A stretch of DNA of 64,000 bases from CALXOJ01 sp034120015 (GTDB lineage: Bacteria > Spirochaetota > Spirochaetia > JAFGXN01), in contig JAXEIF010000014.1 in assembly GCA_034120015.1 (NCBI GenBank), forward strand, positions 1-64,000, read 5' to 3'. Made by a program: the position numbers and the translations under genes. The notes below the pieces were generated by a model. That model searched no databases, had not been told where the DNA came from, and was given only the letters and a program-made list of their open reading frames with translations. Below, in pieces: positions 8,272 through 16,002 of the stretch (its first letter is position 1; each line of letters begins with the position of its first letter).

Positions 8272-9617
8272 GGCCGCAACGCCTCCGCTTCCAAATCGGG
8301 TCCGTTGGCACCGTCAACGCGGCATAACCAAAATTCACCGGGTTTCGGATCGCCGCCTTTGATCACAACACAACCGTCGACTTCGGGAGCCTGAAAACGA
8401 ACCCGTCCGACCGCAAGCGGCTCTCCCCGAAAAACTTCTTCGATTAAAACCGGCATTTCCCGCCCGATATAAGCTATCATTTTTCCGGCGGTGATTCCCG
8501 ACTGTACGGCTTCCCAGCGCGCCTTGCGCCGTTCCGCCTTTTTGCGCATCAGACGATGACGCAATGCGCCGGACAATTTTACCGCCGGCGTTCCTTCTTC
8601 TCTGGAGTAGACAAAAAATCCGACCCAATCCAAAGCCGTATCCCGCAAAAAACAATCAACTTCTTCCGCATCTTTTTCGCTCTCTCCGGGGAAGCCTGCC
8701 ATGAAAGTCGAACGGATCACCGCATCCGGCATAAACCGGCGGATTTTTTCGATTAGACACGTATAAATTTCGCGGCTGCCGCGCCGTCCCATTTGCTTGA
8801 GAACCGACGCGGAGGCGTGTTGGAACGGAATATCAAAATAATGAATAATTTTCTGCGATTCGGCCACTGTTTGCAGCAGCGAATCGGTTATGTGGTCGGG
8901 GTGAATGTACAAAAGTCTGATTTGAAAGCGACCGTCGATACGATCCAAAGCCCGCAACAGCGTTTCCAAAGGTTCCGTTCCGCCGTTGCGGCCGCTGTCG
9001 TTTCCGAACGCAGTCAAATCCTGCGCAACGAGATTGATTTCATAAATTCCCTGCGAGATCAATGACCTCACTTCTTCAATAACCGACTCGACCGTACGGC
9101 TTTTGACTTTTCCCCGAATCAGCGGAATCGCACAAAAAGTACAGTAATTCTCACACCCCTCCGCGATTTTCACATACGCACTGCGGGGGCCGGAAAGAAA
9201 AAAACGGCGATCATAAAAAAGCGAATCGGCAACCGACTGAGTCGTCCCGGCGATTTTCAAAACGGCTTCCGCAGTTTTTCGCACCGACTTGTTACCGACA
9301 AACAAATCGGCCGCACCGGTTTGTTTCAACTCATCCAAATAGCGTTCTGCCAGACAGCCGGTCACAACCAGTTTGCGATCGGGAAACCGCTCTCTGAATT
9401 CGGAAAAAACGGCAATCGATTCTTTTTTTGCTTCTTCAATAAAACCGCAGGTGTTGACAATCAGAACAGCAGCTTCTTCGGGGCTGTCCGCACGGCGAAG
9501 TCCGTATTGCAAAAGCAACGCGGTTAAGTTTTCCGAATCGACACTGTTTTTGGCGCAACCGCACGTTTCGACATAAAATGAAAGCGGATCAATATCGAGG
9601 GATGATACGGAGCTCAT
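8259..9617 (-). CDS. rimO: Ribosomal protein S12 methylthiotransferase RimO
   Basis: A 452-residue radical-SAM methylthiotransferase that modifies the conserved aspartate of S12. The N-terminal UPF0004 domain has ETCGCAKNSVDSE with cluster cysteines at about 21, 57 and 88. The radical-SAM cluster motif is CENYCTFC (155-162) followed by AIPLIRGKVKSR. A TRAM domain closes the protein. The downstream motif YIHPDHITDSL and the lack of MiaB-specific elements favour RimO over MiaB. The ATG at 9617 gives family-like length; an upstream in-frame start would add about 27 odd residues. It overlaps rodZ by 29 bases. Confidence 0.9.
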   Translation of the reverse strand: MSSVSSLDIDPLSFYVETCGCAKNSVDSENLTALLLQYGLRRADSPEEAAVLIVNTCGFIEEAKKESIAVFSEFRERFPDRKLVVTGCLAERYLDELKQTGAADLFVGNKSVRKTAEAVLKIAGTTQSVADSLFYDRRFFLSGPRSAYVKIAEGCENYCTFCAIPLIRGKVKSRTVESVIEEVRSLISQGIYEINLVAQDLTAFGNDSGRNGGTEPLETLLRALDRIDGRFQIRLLYIHPDHITDSLLQTVAESQKIIHYFDIPFQHASASVLKQMGRRGSREIYTCLIEKIRRFMPDAVIRSTFMAGFPGESEKDAEEVDCFLRDTALDWVGFFVYSREEGTPAVKLSGALRHRLMRKKAERRKARWEAVQSGITAGKMIAYIGREMPVLIEEVFRGEPLAVGRVRFQAPEVDGCVVIKGGDPKPGEFWLCRVDGANGPDLEAEALRPWNI

Positions 9618-10728
9618 AAATTCGCTTCTGCTGATTATACGCCCACTGCACTTCGCGGGAAACCAGCTGCCCCAATGTGCCGAGCTGAACATCGACACCG
9701 TCTACTTTAACGGAAGCAACGCCCGCATTCGACAGCGACAGATAAATTTTCATGTTACCGTCCAGCCGCAGTCTCTGATTGCCTCGGAAGAAGCCCTCAA
9801 CCGCTTCGTCCTCCGTATCCAGCTTATAGCGGACAAAACAGCGCTGTCTGAAGACAATATCGATACTGAACGGATTGGCCACCGATGAAGTCTTAACGAC
9901 CGTTGATTCCACTCTCCTGGCGCCTCCGGTCGGCACAACCGGCTCTTCGGCAACATCCATAAATGCCGACTCCTCGGGAACGGCGGCATCGTCTTGCGGC
10001 CGGGCGACGGTTACCGATTCACCGACCTCCCGATCAAAACGAACCAAAACCGATCCGCGGGCCGCGTCGATGCTGCGGACAAAAATTTTCACATCGGGAA
10101 TGCCGTTTTTGTCGAAATCAATCAGTTTTTCTTCTTCGGTTCCGATTTCAACCGACTCGGACTGCTTTGTCAGTCCAGCTTCGTATTCAAAGATGGCTTT
10201 TTCTGCCGCTTTTTTCACTGTCAGCACAAACTGGGAATCGGCGACCGGAAAGCGCAGTTTGTCGCCGGTATTCATCCGCTGTTCCATAAAACGGGTATCA
10301 AAAAGAGGAACGGCAGCACTGACATCTTCGGGCATCGGCGCCGCCTTTTCACGTGTCGCAATAAAATATCCGGCCACCGCCACCACAGCCGCAATCAGAA
10401 CGGCGAGGAAACTTCCGCCCACAATTTTCCAGTTAACGGCGGGACTTTTTTTCGGGGAAAGCAGTTCCTGAACCGGAATCGGCTGCTCCTGAATCAGATG
10501 ACTGCGGTAAAGACCGATCATTTCATCGGAATTCAGTCCGAGATAAATCGCATAATTTCTGATAAACCCGATGAGATAAGTTTCTGCCGGGAATTTTTCT
10601 TTATCAAAATTCTCCGCCTCCAAAGCTTCCAGCCGGTCTTTCGGAATATAAGTCTCTTCGGCTGCCTGATCGATTGTCACACGTTTGGCAAGCCGTGCCT
10701 GTCTGAATTTTTCTCCCAATTTCTCCAT
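9589..10728 (-). CDS. rodZ: RodZ-like helix-turn-helix membrane protein
   Basis: A 379-residue bitopic protein of the RodZ family, which links the MreB cytoskeleton to the wall machinery. An N-terminal HTH_25 domain (about 5-75) contains LGEKFRQARLAKRVTIDQAAEETYI. A single membrane span lies at about 101-123, followed by a periplasmic part. The C-terminal 90 residues (FRQRCFVRYKLDTEDE through LGTLGQLV) match the DUF4115 fold of RodZ. The periplasmic linker is longer than usual. It lies 15 bases downstream of lolA and overlaps rimO. Confidence 0.85.
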   Translation of the reverse strand: MEKLGEKFRQARLAKRVTIDQAAEETYIPKDRLEALEAENFDKEKFPAETYLIGFIRNYAIYLGLNSDEMIGLYRSHLIQEQPIPVQELLSPKKSPAVNWKIVGGSFLAVLIAAVVAVAGYFIATREKAAPMPEDVSAAVPLFDTRFMEQRMNTGDKLRFPVADSQFVLTVKKAAEKAIFEYEAGLTKQSESVEIGTEEEKLIDFDKNGIPDVKIFVRSIDAARGSVLVRFDREVGESVTVARPQDDAAVPEESAFMDVAEEPVVPTGGARRVESTVVKTSSVANPFSIDIVFRQRCFVRYKLDTEDEAVEGFFRGNQRLRLDGNMKIYLSLSNAGVASVKVDGVDVQLGTLGQLVSREVQWAYNQQKRIYELRIIPRY

Positions 10729-10743
10729 CTTTCTTTTCCTTCC

Positions 10744-11433
10744 TTATTTTGCGTCGGGATCAAACAGAAAATTATTCTGTTTATACGCTGTCGGCGGCGA
10801 TGTATAATCAAACCGCGTATCGGGAATTCCCGTATTATACTGATAATCGGTAAATGTACAGACAATCGATTTTTGCGACGCATCGATTCCTTCGAAACGT
10901 AAAATATTGTAATTCTGGTCAATATACAATATAATTTCGCGAAATCCGGCTTTTGTATAACGCCAAACCAGACGCAAACCCATAACGGGAACGGGCAATC
11001 CTTCAATTTGCACAAAATCCGGCGTTTCGTTATAGGAAATTTTATAATTTCGTTTCATAAAAGAAAGACCTTCTTCGCTGACAATCCCCTGACTCAGGGC
11101 TTTTCCGTCTTTCTCGAGTTTCTGAATAAACACGACACCGGTCTGAGGCAGATAACATGTCAGCTCCTTACCGTTACTGACAATGACCTGATTGGCCGGT
11201 CGGCTGAAATTGATACGGACGAGATTCGGTTTTTTGTAATACAAAACCCCTGTCATCACCGAGTTCCCCGTTTCGTAACGGACATTCACCTCGTAATCGT
11301 TCATTCCGTTGTATTTCACGGCAAGACGATCGAAAACATCCAGCGCCGTCCGACTGTCCTGTGCAGGAACGGAAAAGGAGGCCGCCAAAAACAGAAATAC
11401 GGTAAAAGATTTAAACAGACAGCGAAAATCCAT
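10744..11433 (-). CDS. lolA: Outer-membrane lipoprotein carrier protein LolA
   Basis: A 229-residue periplasmic protein with a signal peptide (LFKSFTVFLFLAASFSVPA-Q), then the LolA half-barrel: VNVRYETGNSVMTGVLYYKKPNLVRINFSRP, and the strand region with LRLVWRYTKAGFREIILYID. LolA ferries lipoproteins from the inner to the outer membrane, which suits a genome rich in lipoproteins. The start was set at the ATG at 11433, because the upstream in-frame ATG lies within the -10 box. That leaves a 7-base gap between -10 and start, so the mRNA is probably leaderless. Confidence 0.85.
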   Translation of the reverse strand: MDFRCLFKSFTVFLFLAASFSVPAQDSRTALDVFDRLAVKYNGMNDYEVNVRYETGNSVMTGVLYYKKPNLVRINFSRPANQVIVSNGKELTCYLPQTGVVFIQKLEKDGKALSQGIVSEEGLSFMKRNYKISYNETPDFVQIEGLPVPVMGLRLVWRYTKAGFREIILYIDQNYNILRFEGIDASQKSIVCTFTDYQYNTGIPDTRFDYTSPPTAYKQNNFLFDPDAK

Positions 11434-11440
11434 AGTATTT

Positions 11441-11468
11441 ATCATACATAAAGCACGATGAATGTCAA
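11441..11468 (-). promoter_or_regulatory. lolA promoter, leaderless configuration
   Basis: TTGACA (11463-11468), 16-base spacer, TATGAT (11441-11446), then 7 bases to the ATG at 11433. No Shine-Dalgarno is possible in between. Confidence 0.75.
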
Positions 11469-11499
11469 GATAAAATCACCATTTACGGGGAGAAGAATC

Positions 11500-11528
11500 T
11501 GGACAAAAACAGCGAATCGAATTAAGAT
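11500..11528 (+). promoter_or_regulatory. Promoter of the GNAT acetyltransferase, leaderless configuration
   Basis: TGGACA (11500-11505), 17-base spacer, TAAGAT (11523-11528), then 6 bases to the ATG at 11535. Confidence 0.6.
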
Positions 11529-11534
11529 ATCGGC

Positions 11535-12110
11535 ATGAACACCGATATAAATTCTGCTGTTTTGAAACCCGTTCATTCCGAATCGGAAATTGCCGCCGTT
11601 GCCGGTTTGGCTTCTCAAATCTGGAACGAACATTTTACACCGATTTTGGGACAGGCGCAGGTCGACTATATGCTGGAAAATTTCCAATCGGCCGACGCCA
11701 TCCGCAAAGCCGTCAACCGCGACGGCTACCGTTATTACTTCATCATGACGCCGGAAAACAAAACGGCCGGTTACTGTGCCGTTCAGCCGCGGATTGACGC
11801 CTTATACCTGAGCAAACTTTACATTGCCAAACCGTTCCGCGGCCGGAAACTGGCAGTCGCCGTTATCGGCGCCCTGTGCACAACGGCCGCCCGGGAACAT
11901 CTGCCGACTATCAGGCTTAACTGCAACCGTTTCAACAAAAACACGCTTGCCATTTACGATCGTCTCGGATTCCGGATTATAAAAGAAGAAAAAGAATCGA
12001 TCGGCAACGGTTTCTACACGGACGACTACGTTCTCGAAAAAACGCTGACGGTCGCCAAAATTGTCAGTAAGCCAAACGGAACAGAACTTCCGAATCGTTC
12101 CTCAAATTAA
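11535..12110 (+). CDS. GNAT family N-acetyltransferase
   Basis: A 191-residue acetyltransferase using acetyl-CoA on an unidentified amine. The GNAT core is complete: AGYCAVQPRIDALYLSKLYIAKPFRGRKLAVAVIGAL supplies strand beta4 and the acetyl-CoA pyrophosphate loop (here PFRGRKLA), followed by LNCNRFNKNTLAIYDRLGFRII, the usual C-terminal block. It is a single gene with a leaderless-type promoter. Its 3' end overlaps the convergent lipoprotein gene by 47 bases. The substrate cannot be inferred. Confidence 0.88.
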   Translation: MNTDINSAVLKPVHSESEIAAVAGLASQIWNEHFTPILGQAQVDYMLENFQSADAIRKAVNRDGYRYYFIMTPENKTAGYCAVQPRIDALYLSKLYIAKPFRGRKLAVAVIGALCTTAAREHLPTIRLNCNRFNKNTLAIYDRLGFRIIKEEKESIGNGFYTDDYVLEKTLTVAKIVSKPNGTELPNRSSN

Positions 12111-12966
12111 ACGAAAAAGTCACCCTCTCTCCGCCCTGATTGGTATACATTCCGTACGAATTCGGAGACGAAAAGGTCATGACCGGATCGCAGGCAAACG
12201 AAAATTCGCAAATCGGTCTGGCCGGAGAACCGCTTTCGGCTATCTGAATCGGTCTTTGCAAAAGCAGCGACAGCAGCGCCGCCAAAGTTTCAAGCGGATC
12301 TTCCGCCCCGGAACGGGCACGCACGGCAATTTCAAAACCGAGACCGCCGCCGGAAACCGCCGTCTGTTTTTCTTCTGCCGCAAAAAACTCTTCGGAAGGA
12401 AAAAAAGTTTTAAATAGAATTTTGTTCTGCGCCAGAGCCGCAAATTCGGGACGGTTCGGCACCCGCTCGAACTGCAGACGGGCCGTTAAAGAAGCCGTAT
12501 CAAACCGGAATACCATTGCCGAAAAATAAAACGAATCGGATTTGACATTTTTCAGCAGTTCCGAACGGTCGACAACACGAATAACAGCCGGCGACCGTTC
12601 CGCTTCGGCTGCGGCAACAGCCGCCGTCTGTTTCGTTGCGTCTGTTTCGGTCTTCCGGGTTTCCGACGGCGGCATCGGCTGCGGTACGGTTATTTTCGGC
12701 AGAACCGGTGTTTTATCGGCCGCCGGACGAAAGTAACGGCGGGTCGGAGCTGCTGTCGGCTGTTTTGCCGGAGAGGCAACAGGCGCCGGCTGCGGTTTCT
12801 TTACCGGAGCGGGCGCACTCACCGCCTTTTCCGACGGCCGGGTCGGGGTAACGGCGGCCGCGGGAGCGGCCGAACCGGATTTATCGGTTTGCTCTGCCGG
12901 TTTGGTGACACAGGCCGCCGCAAACATCAGGATAACGGCAGCACCGGTTAAAATGATTCGTTTCAT
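12064..12966 (-). CDS. Predicted lipoprotein with Ala/Pro-rich linker
   Basis: A 300-residue predicted lipoprotein: signal peptide MKRIILTGAAVILMFAAAC (Cys19), a low-complexity Ala/Pro/Thr/Lys-rich stretch to about residue 115, then a globular domain of about 180 residues without a family I recognise. The linker suggests the domain is held away from the membrane. The ATG at 12966 was chosen because it precedes the signal peptide and lies 7 bases from a TATAAT box. The gene is monocistronic, convergent with the GNAT gene and divergent from the UMP kinase gene. Confidence 0.75.
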   Translation of the reverse strand: MKRIILTGAAVILMFAAACVTKPAEQTDKSGSAAPAAAVTPTRPSEKAVSAPAPVKKPQPAPVASPAKQPTAAPTRRYFRPAADKTPVLPKITVPQPMPPSETRKTETDATKQTAAVAAAEAERSPAVIRVVDRSELLKNVKSDSFYFSAMVFRFDTASLTARLQFERVPNRPEFAALAQNKILFKTFFPSEEFFAAEEKQTAVSGGGLGFEIAVRARSGAEDPLETLAALLSLLLQRPIQIAESGSPARPICEFSFACDPVMTFSSPNSYGMYTNQGGERVTFSFNLRNDSEVLFRLAY

Positions 12967-12973
12967 CGTTTTT

Positions 12974-13001
12974 ATTATAACCGATTGATGCAAAAAGACA
13001 A
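12974..13001 (-). promoter_or_regulatory. Promoter of the Ala/Pro-rich lipoprotein, leaderless configuration
   Basis: TTGTCT (12996-13001), 16-base spacer, TATAAT (12974-12979), 7 bases to the ATG at 12966. Confidence 0.65.
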
Positions 13002-13020
13002 GCGAAAAAGGCGTTTTCTC

Positions 13021-13049
13021 TTGATTGTTTCCCGACTCCGCTTTATAAT
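13021..13049 (+). promoter_or_regulatory. UMP kinase promoter, leaderless configuration
   Basis: TTGATT (13021-13026), 17-base spacer, TATAAT (13044-13049), 6 bases to the ATG at 13056. Confidence 0.75.
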
Positions 13050-13055
13050 CGCCGT

Positions 13056-13742
13056 ATGAACACGAAAATTATTTCACTGGGCGGATCGATTGTTGCGCCC
13101 GAAGGTCCCGATGCGGCGTTTGTCGCTCAATTTGCCGAAACCGTCCGCACCTATCTGTCGGCCGACGCTTCACGCCGTCTGATTTTTATTGTCGGAGGCG
13201 GCGGTCCCGCACGCATCTACCAGAAAGCCTGCCGGGATATTGTCTCCGATTTGTCGAACGAAGAACAGGATTGGATCGGTATCATGGCGACCCGCCTGAA
13301 CGCCCAGTTTGTGAAGGCGGTTTTTTCCGCCGAATGTCCGCAACCGGTCGTCTGCGACCCGACCGCATCGTTTGATTTCGAAGGACGGATTCTGGTCGCC
13401 GCCGGGTGGAAACCGGGCTTTTCGACCGACACCGATGCCGTTTATCTGGCGGAAAAGTTTGCGGCCGACACCGTCATCAATCTTTCAAACATCGCCAAAG
13501 TTTACACCGACGACCCGAAGATCAACCCCGATGCCAAACCGGTTGACGCCATGAGCTGGAGCGATTTCATCGCGATGGTCGGCACCGAATGGACTCCGGG
13601 TAAAAATCTGCCGTTCGACCCGATTGCCTCTCAAAAAGCAGCCGCTCTCGGATTAAAAGTCATCTGCGCCGGCGGCCGAGATTTAGCCAACATCGCCAAA
13701 ATTCTTAACGGCGACCCCTTTTTCGGCACCGTTATCGGATAA
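13056..13742 (+). CDS. pyrH: UMP kinase, archaeal-type
   Basis: A 228-residue amino-acid-kinase-fold enzyme that phosphorylates UMP to UDP. The features are KIISLGGSIVAPEG at the N-terminus, IVGGGGPARIYQ, the GWKPGFSTDTDAVYLAEKF substrate loop and NLSNIAKVYTDDPKI, the ATP-binding turn. Length and loop pattern fit the shorter archaeal PyrH type rather than the typical bacterial enzyme; spirochaetes are known to carry this form. It is monocistronic, with a leaderless-type promoter and its own terminator. Confidence 0.88.
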   Translation: MNTKIISLGGSIVAPEGPDAAFVAQFAETVRTYLSADASRRLIFIVGGGGPARIYQKACRDIVSDLSNEEQDWIGIMATRLNAQFVKAVFSAECPQPVVCDPTASFDFEGRILVAAGWKPGFSTDTDAVYLAEKFAADTVINLSNIAKVYTDDPKINPDAKPVDAMSWSDFIAMVGTEWTPGKNLPFDPIASQKAAALGLKVICAGGRDLANIAKILNGDPFFGTVIG

Positions 13743-13782
13743 AACCGCAAATCCGCGCTGCGGTTCCGCAACGGAATCGGCA

Positions 13783-13814
13783 GAAAGCGTTGAATCAGGC
13801 GATTCAACGCTTTT
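13783..13814 (+). terminator. Terminator downstream of pyrH
   Basis: A perfect 13-base stem (AAAGCGTTGAATC / GATTCAACGCTTT) with a four-base loop and a short T-run. It ends the UMP kinase transcript. Confidence 0.75.
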
Positions 13815-13847
13815 AAAAGAATTTGTACAATAAAGACGGGCAAAAAT

Positions 13848-14090
13848 TTAGCCGTAAGCAATCATTACAGATTCAGGAAAATTATTTTCAACAATTTTTT
13901 TTGTTGCATAATATTTCAACTCTTCCAAATCCCGTTCACTGTATGTGTCCGAGTATTCCAAAAGTTCAAAATCAAGATTTGACTCATTGAGTTTAAATTT
14001 TCCGATAAAACCATAATCATTTTCAAACTCATAGATATGGTTTATCCCGTTCTTTTGTAATTTTCTGAATTCTGTCCACATTCCAATCAT
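13848..14090 (-). CDS. Small AT-rich protein of unknown function
   Basis: An 80-residue acidic protein (motifs HIYEFENDYGFIGKFKL, LLEYSDTYSERDLEELKYYA). I do not recognise the family; size, acidity and isolation resemble orphan immunity or accessory proteins, but nothing proves that. Base composition is clearly more AT-rich than its neighbours, with codons such as TTA, AAA and ATA, which suggests recent acquisition. A second start at codon 4 is possible. A 25-codon reading frame upstream ends in an ATGA overlap with its start. Confidence 0.5.
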   Translation of the reverse strand: MIGMWTEFRKLQKNGINHIYEFENDYGFIGKFKLNESNLDFELLEYSDTYSERDLEELKYYATKKIVENNFPESVMIAYG

Positions 14091-14164
14091 AATGATTTAT
14101 ATAATATCCCCTCGGTAAAATATGACTCTATTAATAAGTATACCTTTTCAAAAGCCTCAGTCAT
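14087..14164 (-). CDS. Possible 25-residue upstream peptide or detached N-terminus
   Basis: The reading frame ATG ACT GAG ... TTA TGA encodes 25 residues (MTEAFEKVYLL...GILYKSL). Its stop overlaps the ATG of the AT-rich gene as ATGA, the classic coupling arrangement. The composition is protein-like. Either it is a small coupled peptide or a frameshift separated it from the downstream gene. No good ribosome site is present. Confidence 0.25.
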   Translation of the reverse strand: MTEAFEKVYLLIESYFTEGILYKSL

Positions 14165-14253
14165 ACTCCCGGATGTACGCCACGCGGATTTATCGGGTTT
14201 TCCTTAAATCGGAGAATTCTGCGAAGACCCGGATATTCCGACATGTTCTTTTA

Positions 14254-15717
14254 TTAGTTTTTCTTCGGAATTCCGGGGCCGTCGGCATATTTTTTAACGG
14301 CATCGATCGCCAGTTTCACTTTCCCGATGGTACAGGGACCGCCGACACAACCGCCTTCACACGCCATGACTTCCAGAAAATTGCCCGGCATTTTCCCGGC
14401 AGCGTACATCTGCAGCAATTTCACCGCTTTTTTATCCACACCGTTGATAAATTGGGCATTAATGTCGGGAATATCGGTTCGTCCGGCATCTTTCATTTCC
14501 TTCAGTACAGCCGAACTGACACCGCAGGAAGTCGCATAGCCGCGTCCCGTGCTTTTCACCGGACGTGTCAGTTCATGCGGTTGAACGGCATTGAACTGCA
14601 CGCCGAGAGCAACAAACATAGCCGCCAGTTCCTCGAAAGTCAGTACAAAGTCGGTATTCGGATCGTTCAGGGCTTCTTTGCGTTTGGCAATACAGGGACC
14701 GATAAACACGGTAAGCGCTTCGGGGTCCTCTTCTTTCAGAGTTTGAGAAGTGTAACGCATCGGACTGGGCGTTTCGGAAACCGCTTTCAGCAGTCCCGGA
14801 ACATGTTTCTTTACCGTCTCGACATAGCTCGGACAGCAGGAAGTGGTCATCAGTTTATCTCCGGCGTTCATTCTTTCGACAAACTCTTCCGCTTCGTGCT
14901 CCGATGTCATATCGGCTCCGAAAGCCACTTCTTCCACGCCGGTAAATCCGAGAGCCAGAACGGCACCCGCAATCTGCTCGAGCGAAACCGGGAACTGACC
15001 CACAACGGAAGGAGCCAGCATCGCCGTTATCTTTTTCTTCTCTTTAATCGCTTTCAGCACATCGATAATCTGCGATTTTTCCAGAATGGCACTGAACGGA
15101 CAGGCCACCATACATTTTCCGCAGTAAACACATTTACCGAAATCGATTTCCTGAACATCGGTTTCGGGGTTCCGTTTGATGGCTCCGACGGGACACGCTT
15201 CTTCGCACGGAATCGGCACACGGATAACCGCATGGTACGGACACACCTGAGTACAGATACCGCAGTCGATACACTTCGAGTAATCGATGACCGATTTTCC
15301 GTCAATAACGCTCATCGCCCCTTTGGGACAGTTAAAAACACACGGGCGGGCAAAACAGCCGCGGCAGGCGTTCGTCACCAGATAACGGCTGGTAACACAG
15401 CTGGTACACGCCACATCGAGAACGCTGAGAATATTTTCGTCGAATGAATTGCGTTTCAGTACATCTTCCAGATAAGAACTCAGCTGCTTTGATTCGTCCT
15501 CTTCATCTTCTACACTGACGCCGAGCATCGCCATCAGACGGTATTTCAAAACGGCGCGGTCTTTGTATGTACAACAGCGGGATGAAGGTTCTCCTTTCGG
15601 ACGCAGTTCGATCGGAATTTTATCGATTTTCTCGGCGAGTTTGTCATCCATGAAATCTTTGATAATGCGGATGAGCAGTTCTTTCCGCATCCGGTTGGCA
15701 TCGTTTTTATCCTGCAT
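14254..15717 (-). CDS. hydA: [FeFe]-hydrogenase, ferredoxin-linked catalytic subunit
   Basis: A 487-residue monomeric [FeFe]-hydrogenase that makes or oxidises H2 in the cytoplasm. Several [4Fe-4S] motifs lie before the H-cluster domain (CRGCFARPCVFNC at 118-130, CIDCGICTQVC at 149-159, CVYCGKCMVAC at 196-206). The three H-cluster signatures are TSCCPSY (292-298), GPCIAKRKE (340-348) and MACEGGCVGGPC (451-462). The variants CCPSY and ACEGGC are closer to the group B type than to the clostridial group A TSCCPxW / MPCxxKxxE / MACPGGC. The proton-transfer cysteine of signature 1 is kept. It is the last gene of the hydrogenase operon, 2 bases after a small ferredoxin. Confidence 0.93.
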   Translation of the reverse strand: MQDKNDANRMRKELLIRIIKDFMDDKLAEKIDKIPIELRPKGEPSSRCCTYKDRAVLKYRLMAMLGVSVEDEEDESKQLSSYLEDVLKRNSFDENILSVLDVACTSCVTSRYLVTNACRGCFARPCVFNCPKGAMSVIDGKSVIDYSKCIDCGICTQVCPYHAVIRVPIPCEEACPVGAIKRNPETDVQEIDFGKCVYCGKCMVACPFSAILEKSQIIDVLKAIKEKKKITAMLAPSVVGQFPVSLEQIAGAVLALGFTGVEEVAFGADMTSEHEAEEFVERMNAGDKLMTTSCCPSYVETVKKHVPGLLKAVSETPSPMRYTSQTLKEEDPEALTVFIGPCIAKRKEALNDPNTDFVLTFEELAAMFVALGVQFNAVQPHELTRPVKSTGRGYATSCGVSSAVLKEMKDAGRTDIPDINAQFINGVDKKAVKLLQMYAAGKMPGNFLEVMACEGGCVGGPCTIGKVKLAIDAVKKYADGPGIPKKN

Positions 15718-15719
15718 AA

Positions 15720-15977
15720 TTATTCCCCTTTCCGATGTTCGTATATTTTTTCGATAATCGCAGCAACGGTGGCGTTGGCGATCAGTTCATCATCGACTTT
15801 CACAAACGGTGCATTTCCGTATTCATTGTCCCGACAAACACCCAAACAATGAGAACCGATAACTTCAACATTCTCTTTCAGATCTTCGGGCAGAAATGTT
15901 TCGAGCTCCTGCAAATCCGCCGCTCCCAGCAGATAGCAGGTTGTTCCGACACAGATGGTCACTGTTGTTTTTTTCAT
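15720..15977 (-). CDS. Thioredoxin-like [2Fe-2S] ferredoxin (NuoE/HydC-like)
   Basis: An 85-residue thioredoxin-fold ferredoxin with the four expected cysteines: CVGTTC near residue 9 and CLGVC near residue 44. In multimeric hydrogenases this fold passes electrons between NAD(P)H-dehydrogenase subunits and HydA. Here no flavin HydB subunit accompanies it, so it may act as a free carrier or docking partner for HydA, which follows after 2 bases. It begins 25 bases after the phosphatase gene. Confidence 0.88.
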   Translation of the reverse strand: MKKTTVTICVGTTCYLLGAADLQELETFLPEDLKENVEVIGSHCLGVCRDNEYGNAPFVKVDDELIANATVAAIIEKIYEHRKGE

Positions 15978-16002
15978 AAGTTTCCCCTTTCTCCGTTTTG
16001 TA

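Noticed and set aside
11431..11445. Upstream ATG of lolA at 11445
   Set aside because: It falls within the predicted -10 box, so it would not be in the transcript.
14122..15447. A 441-codon open frame antisense to hydA
   Set aside because: It lies opposite a clear [FeFe]-hydrogenase with all cysteine motifs, and its translation has no family resemblance.
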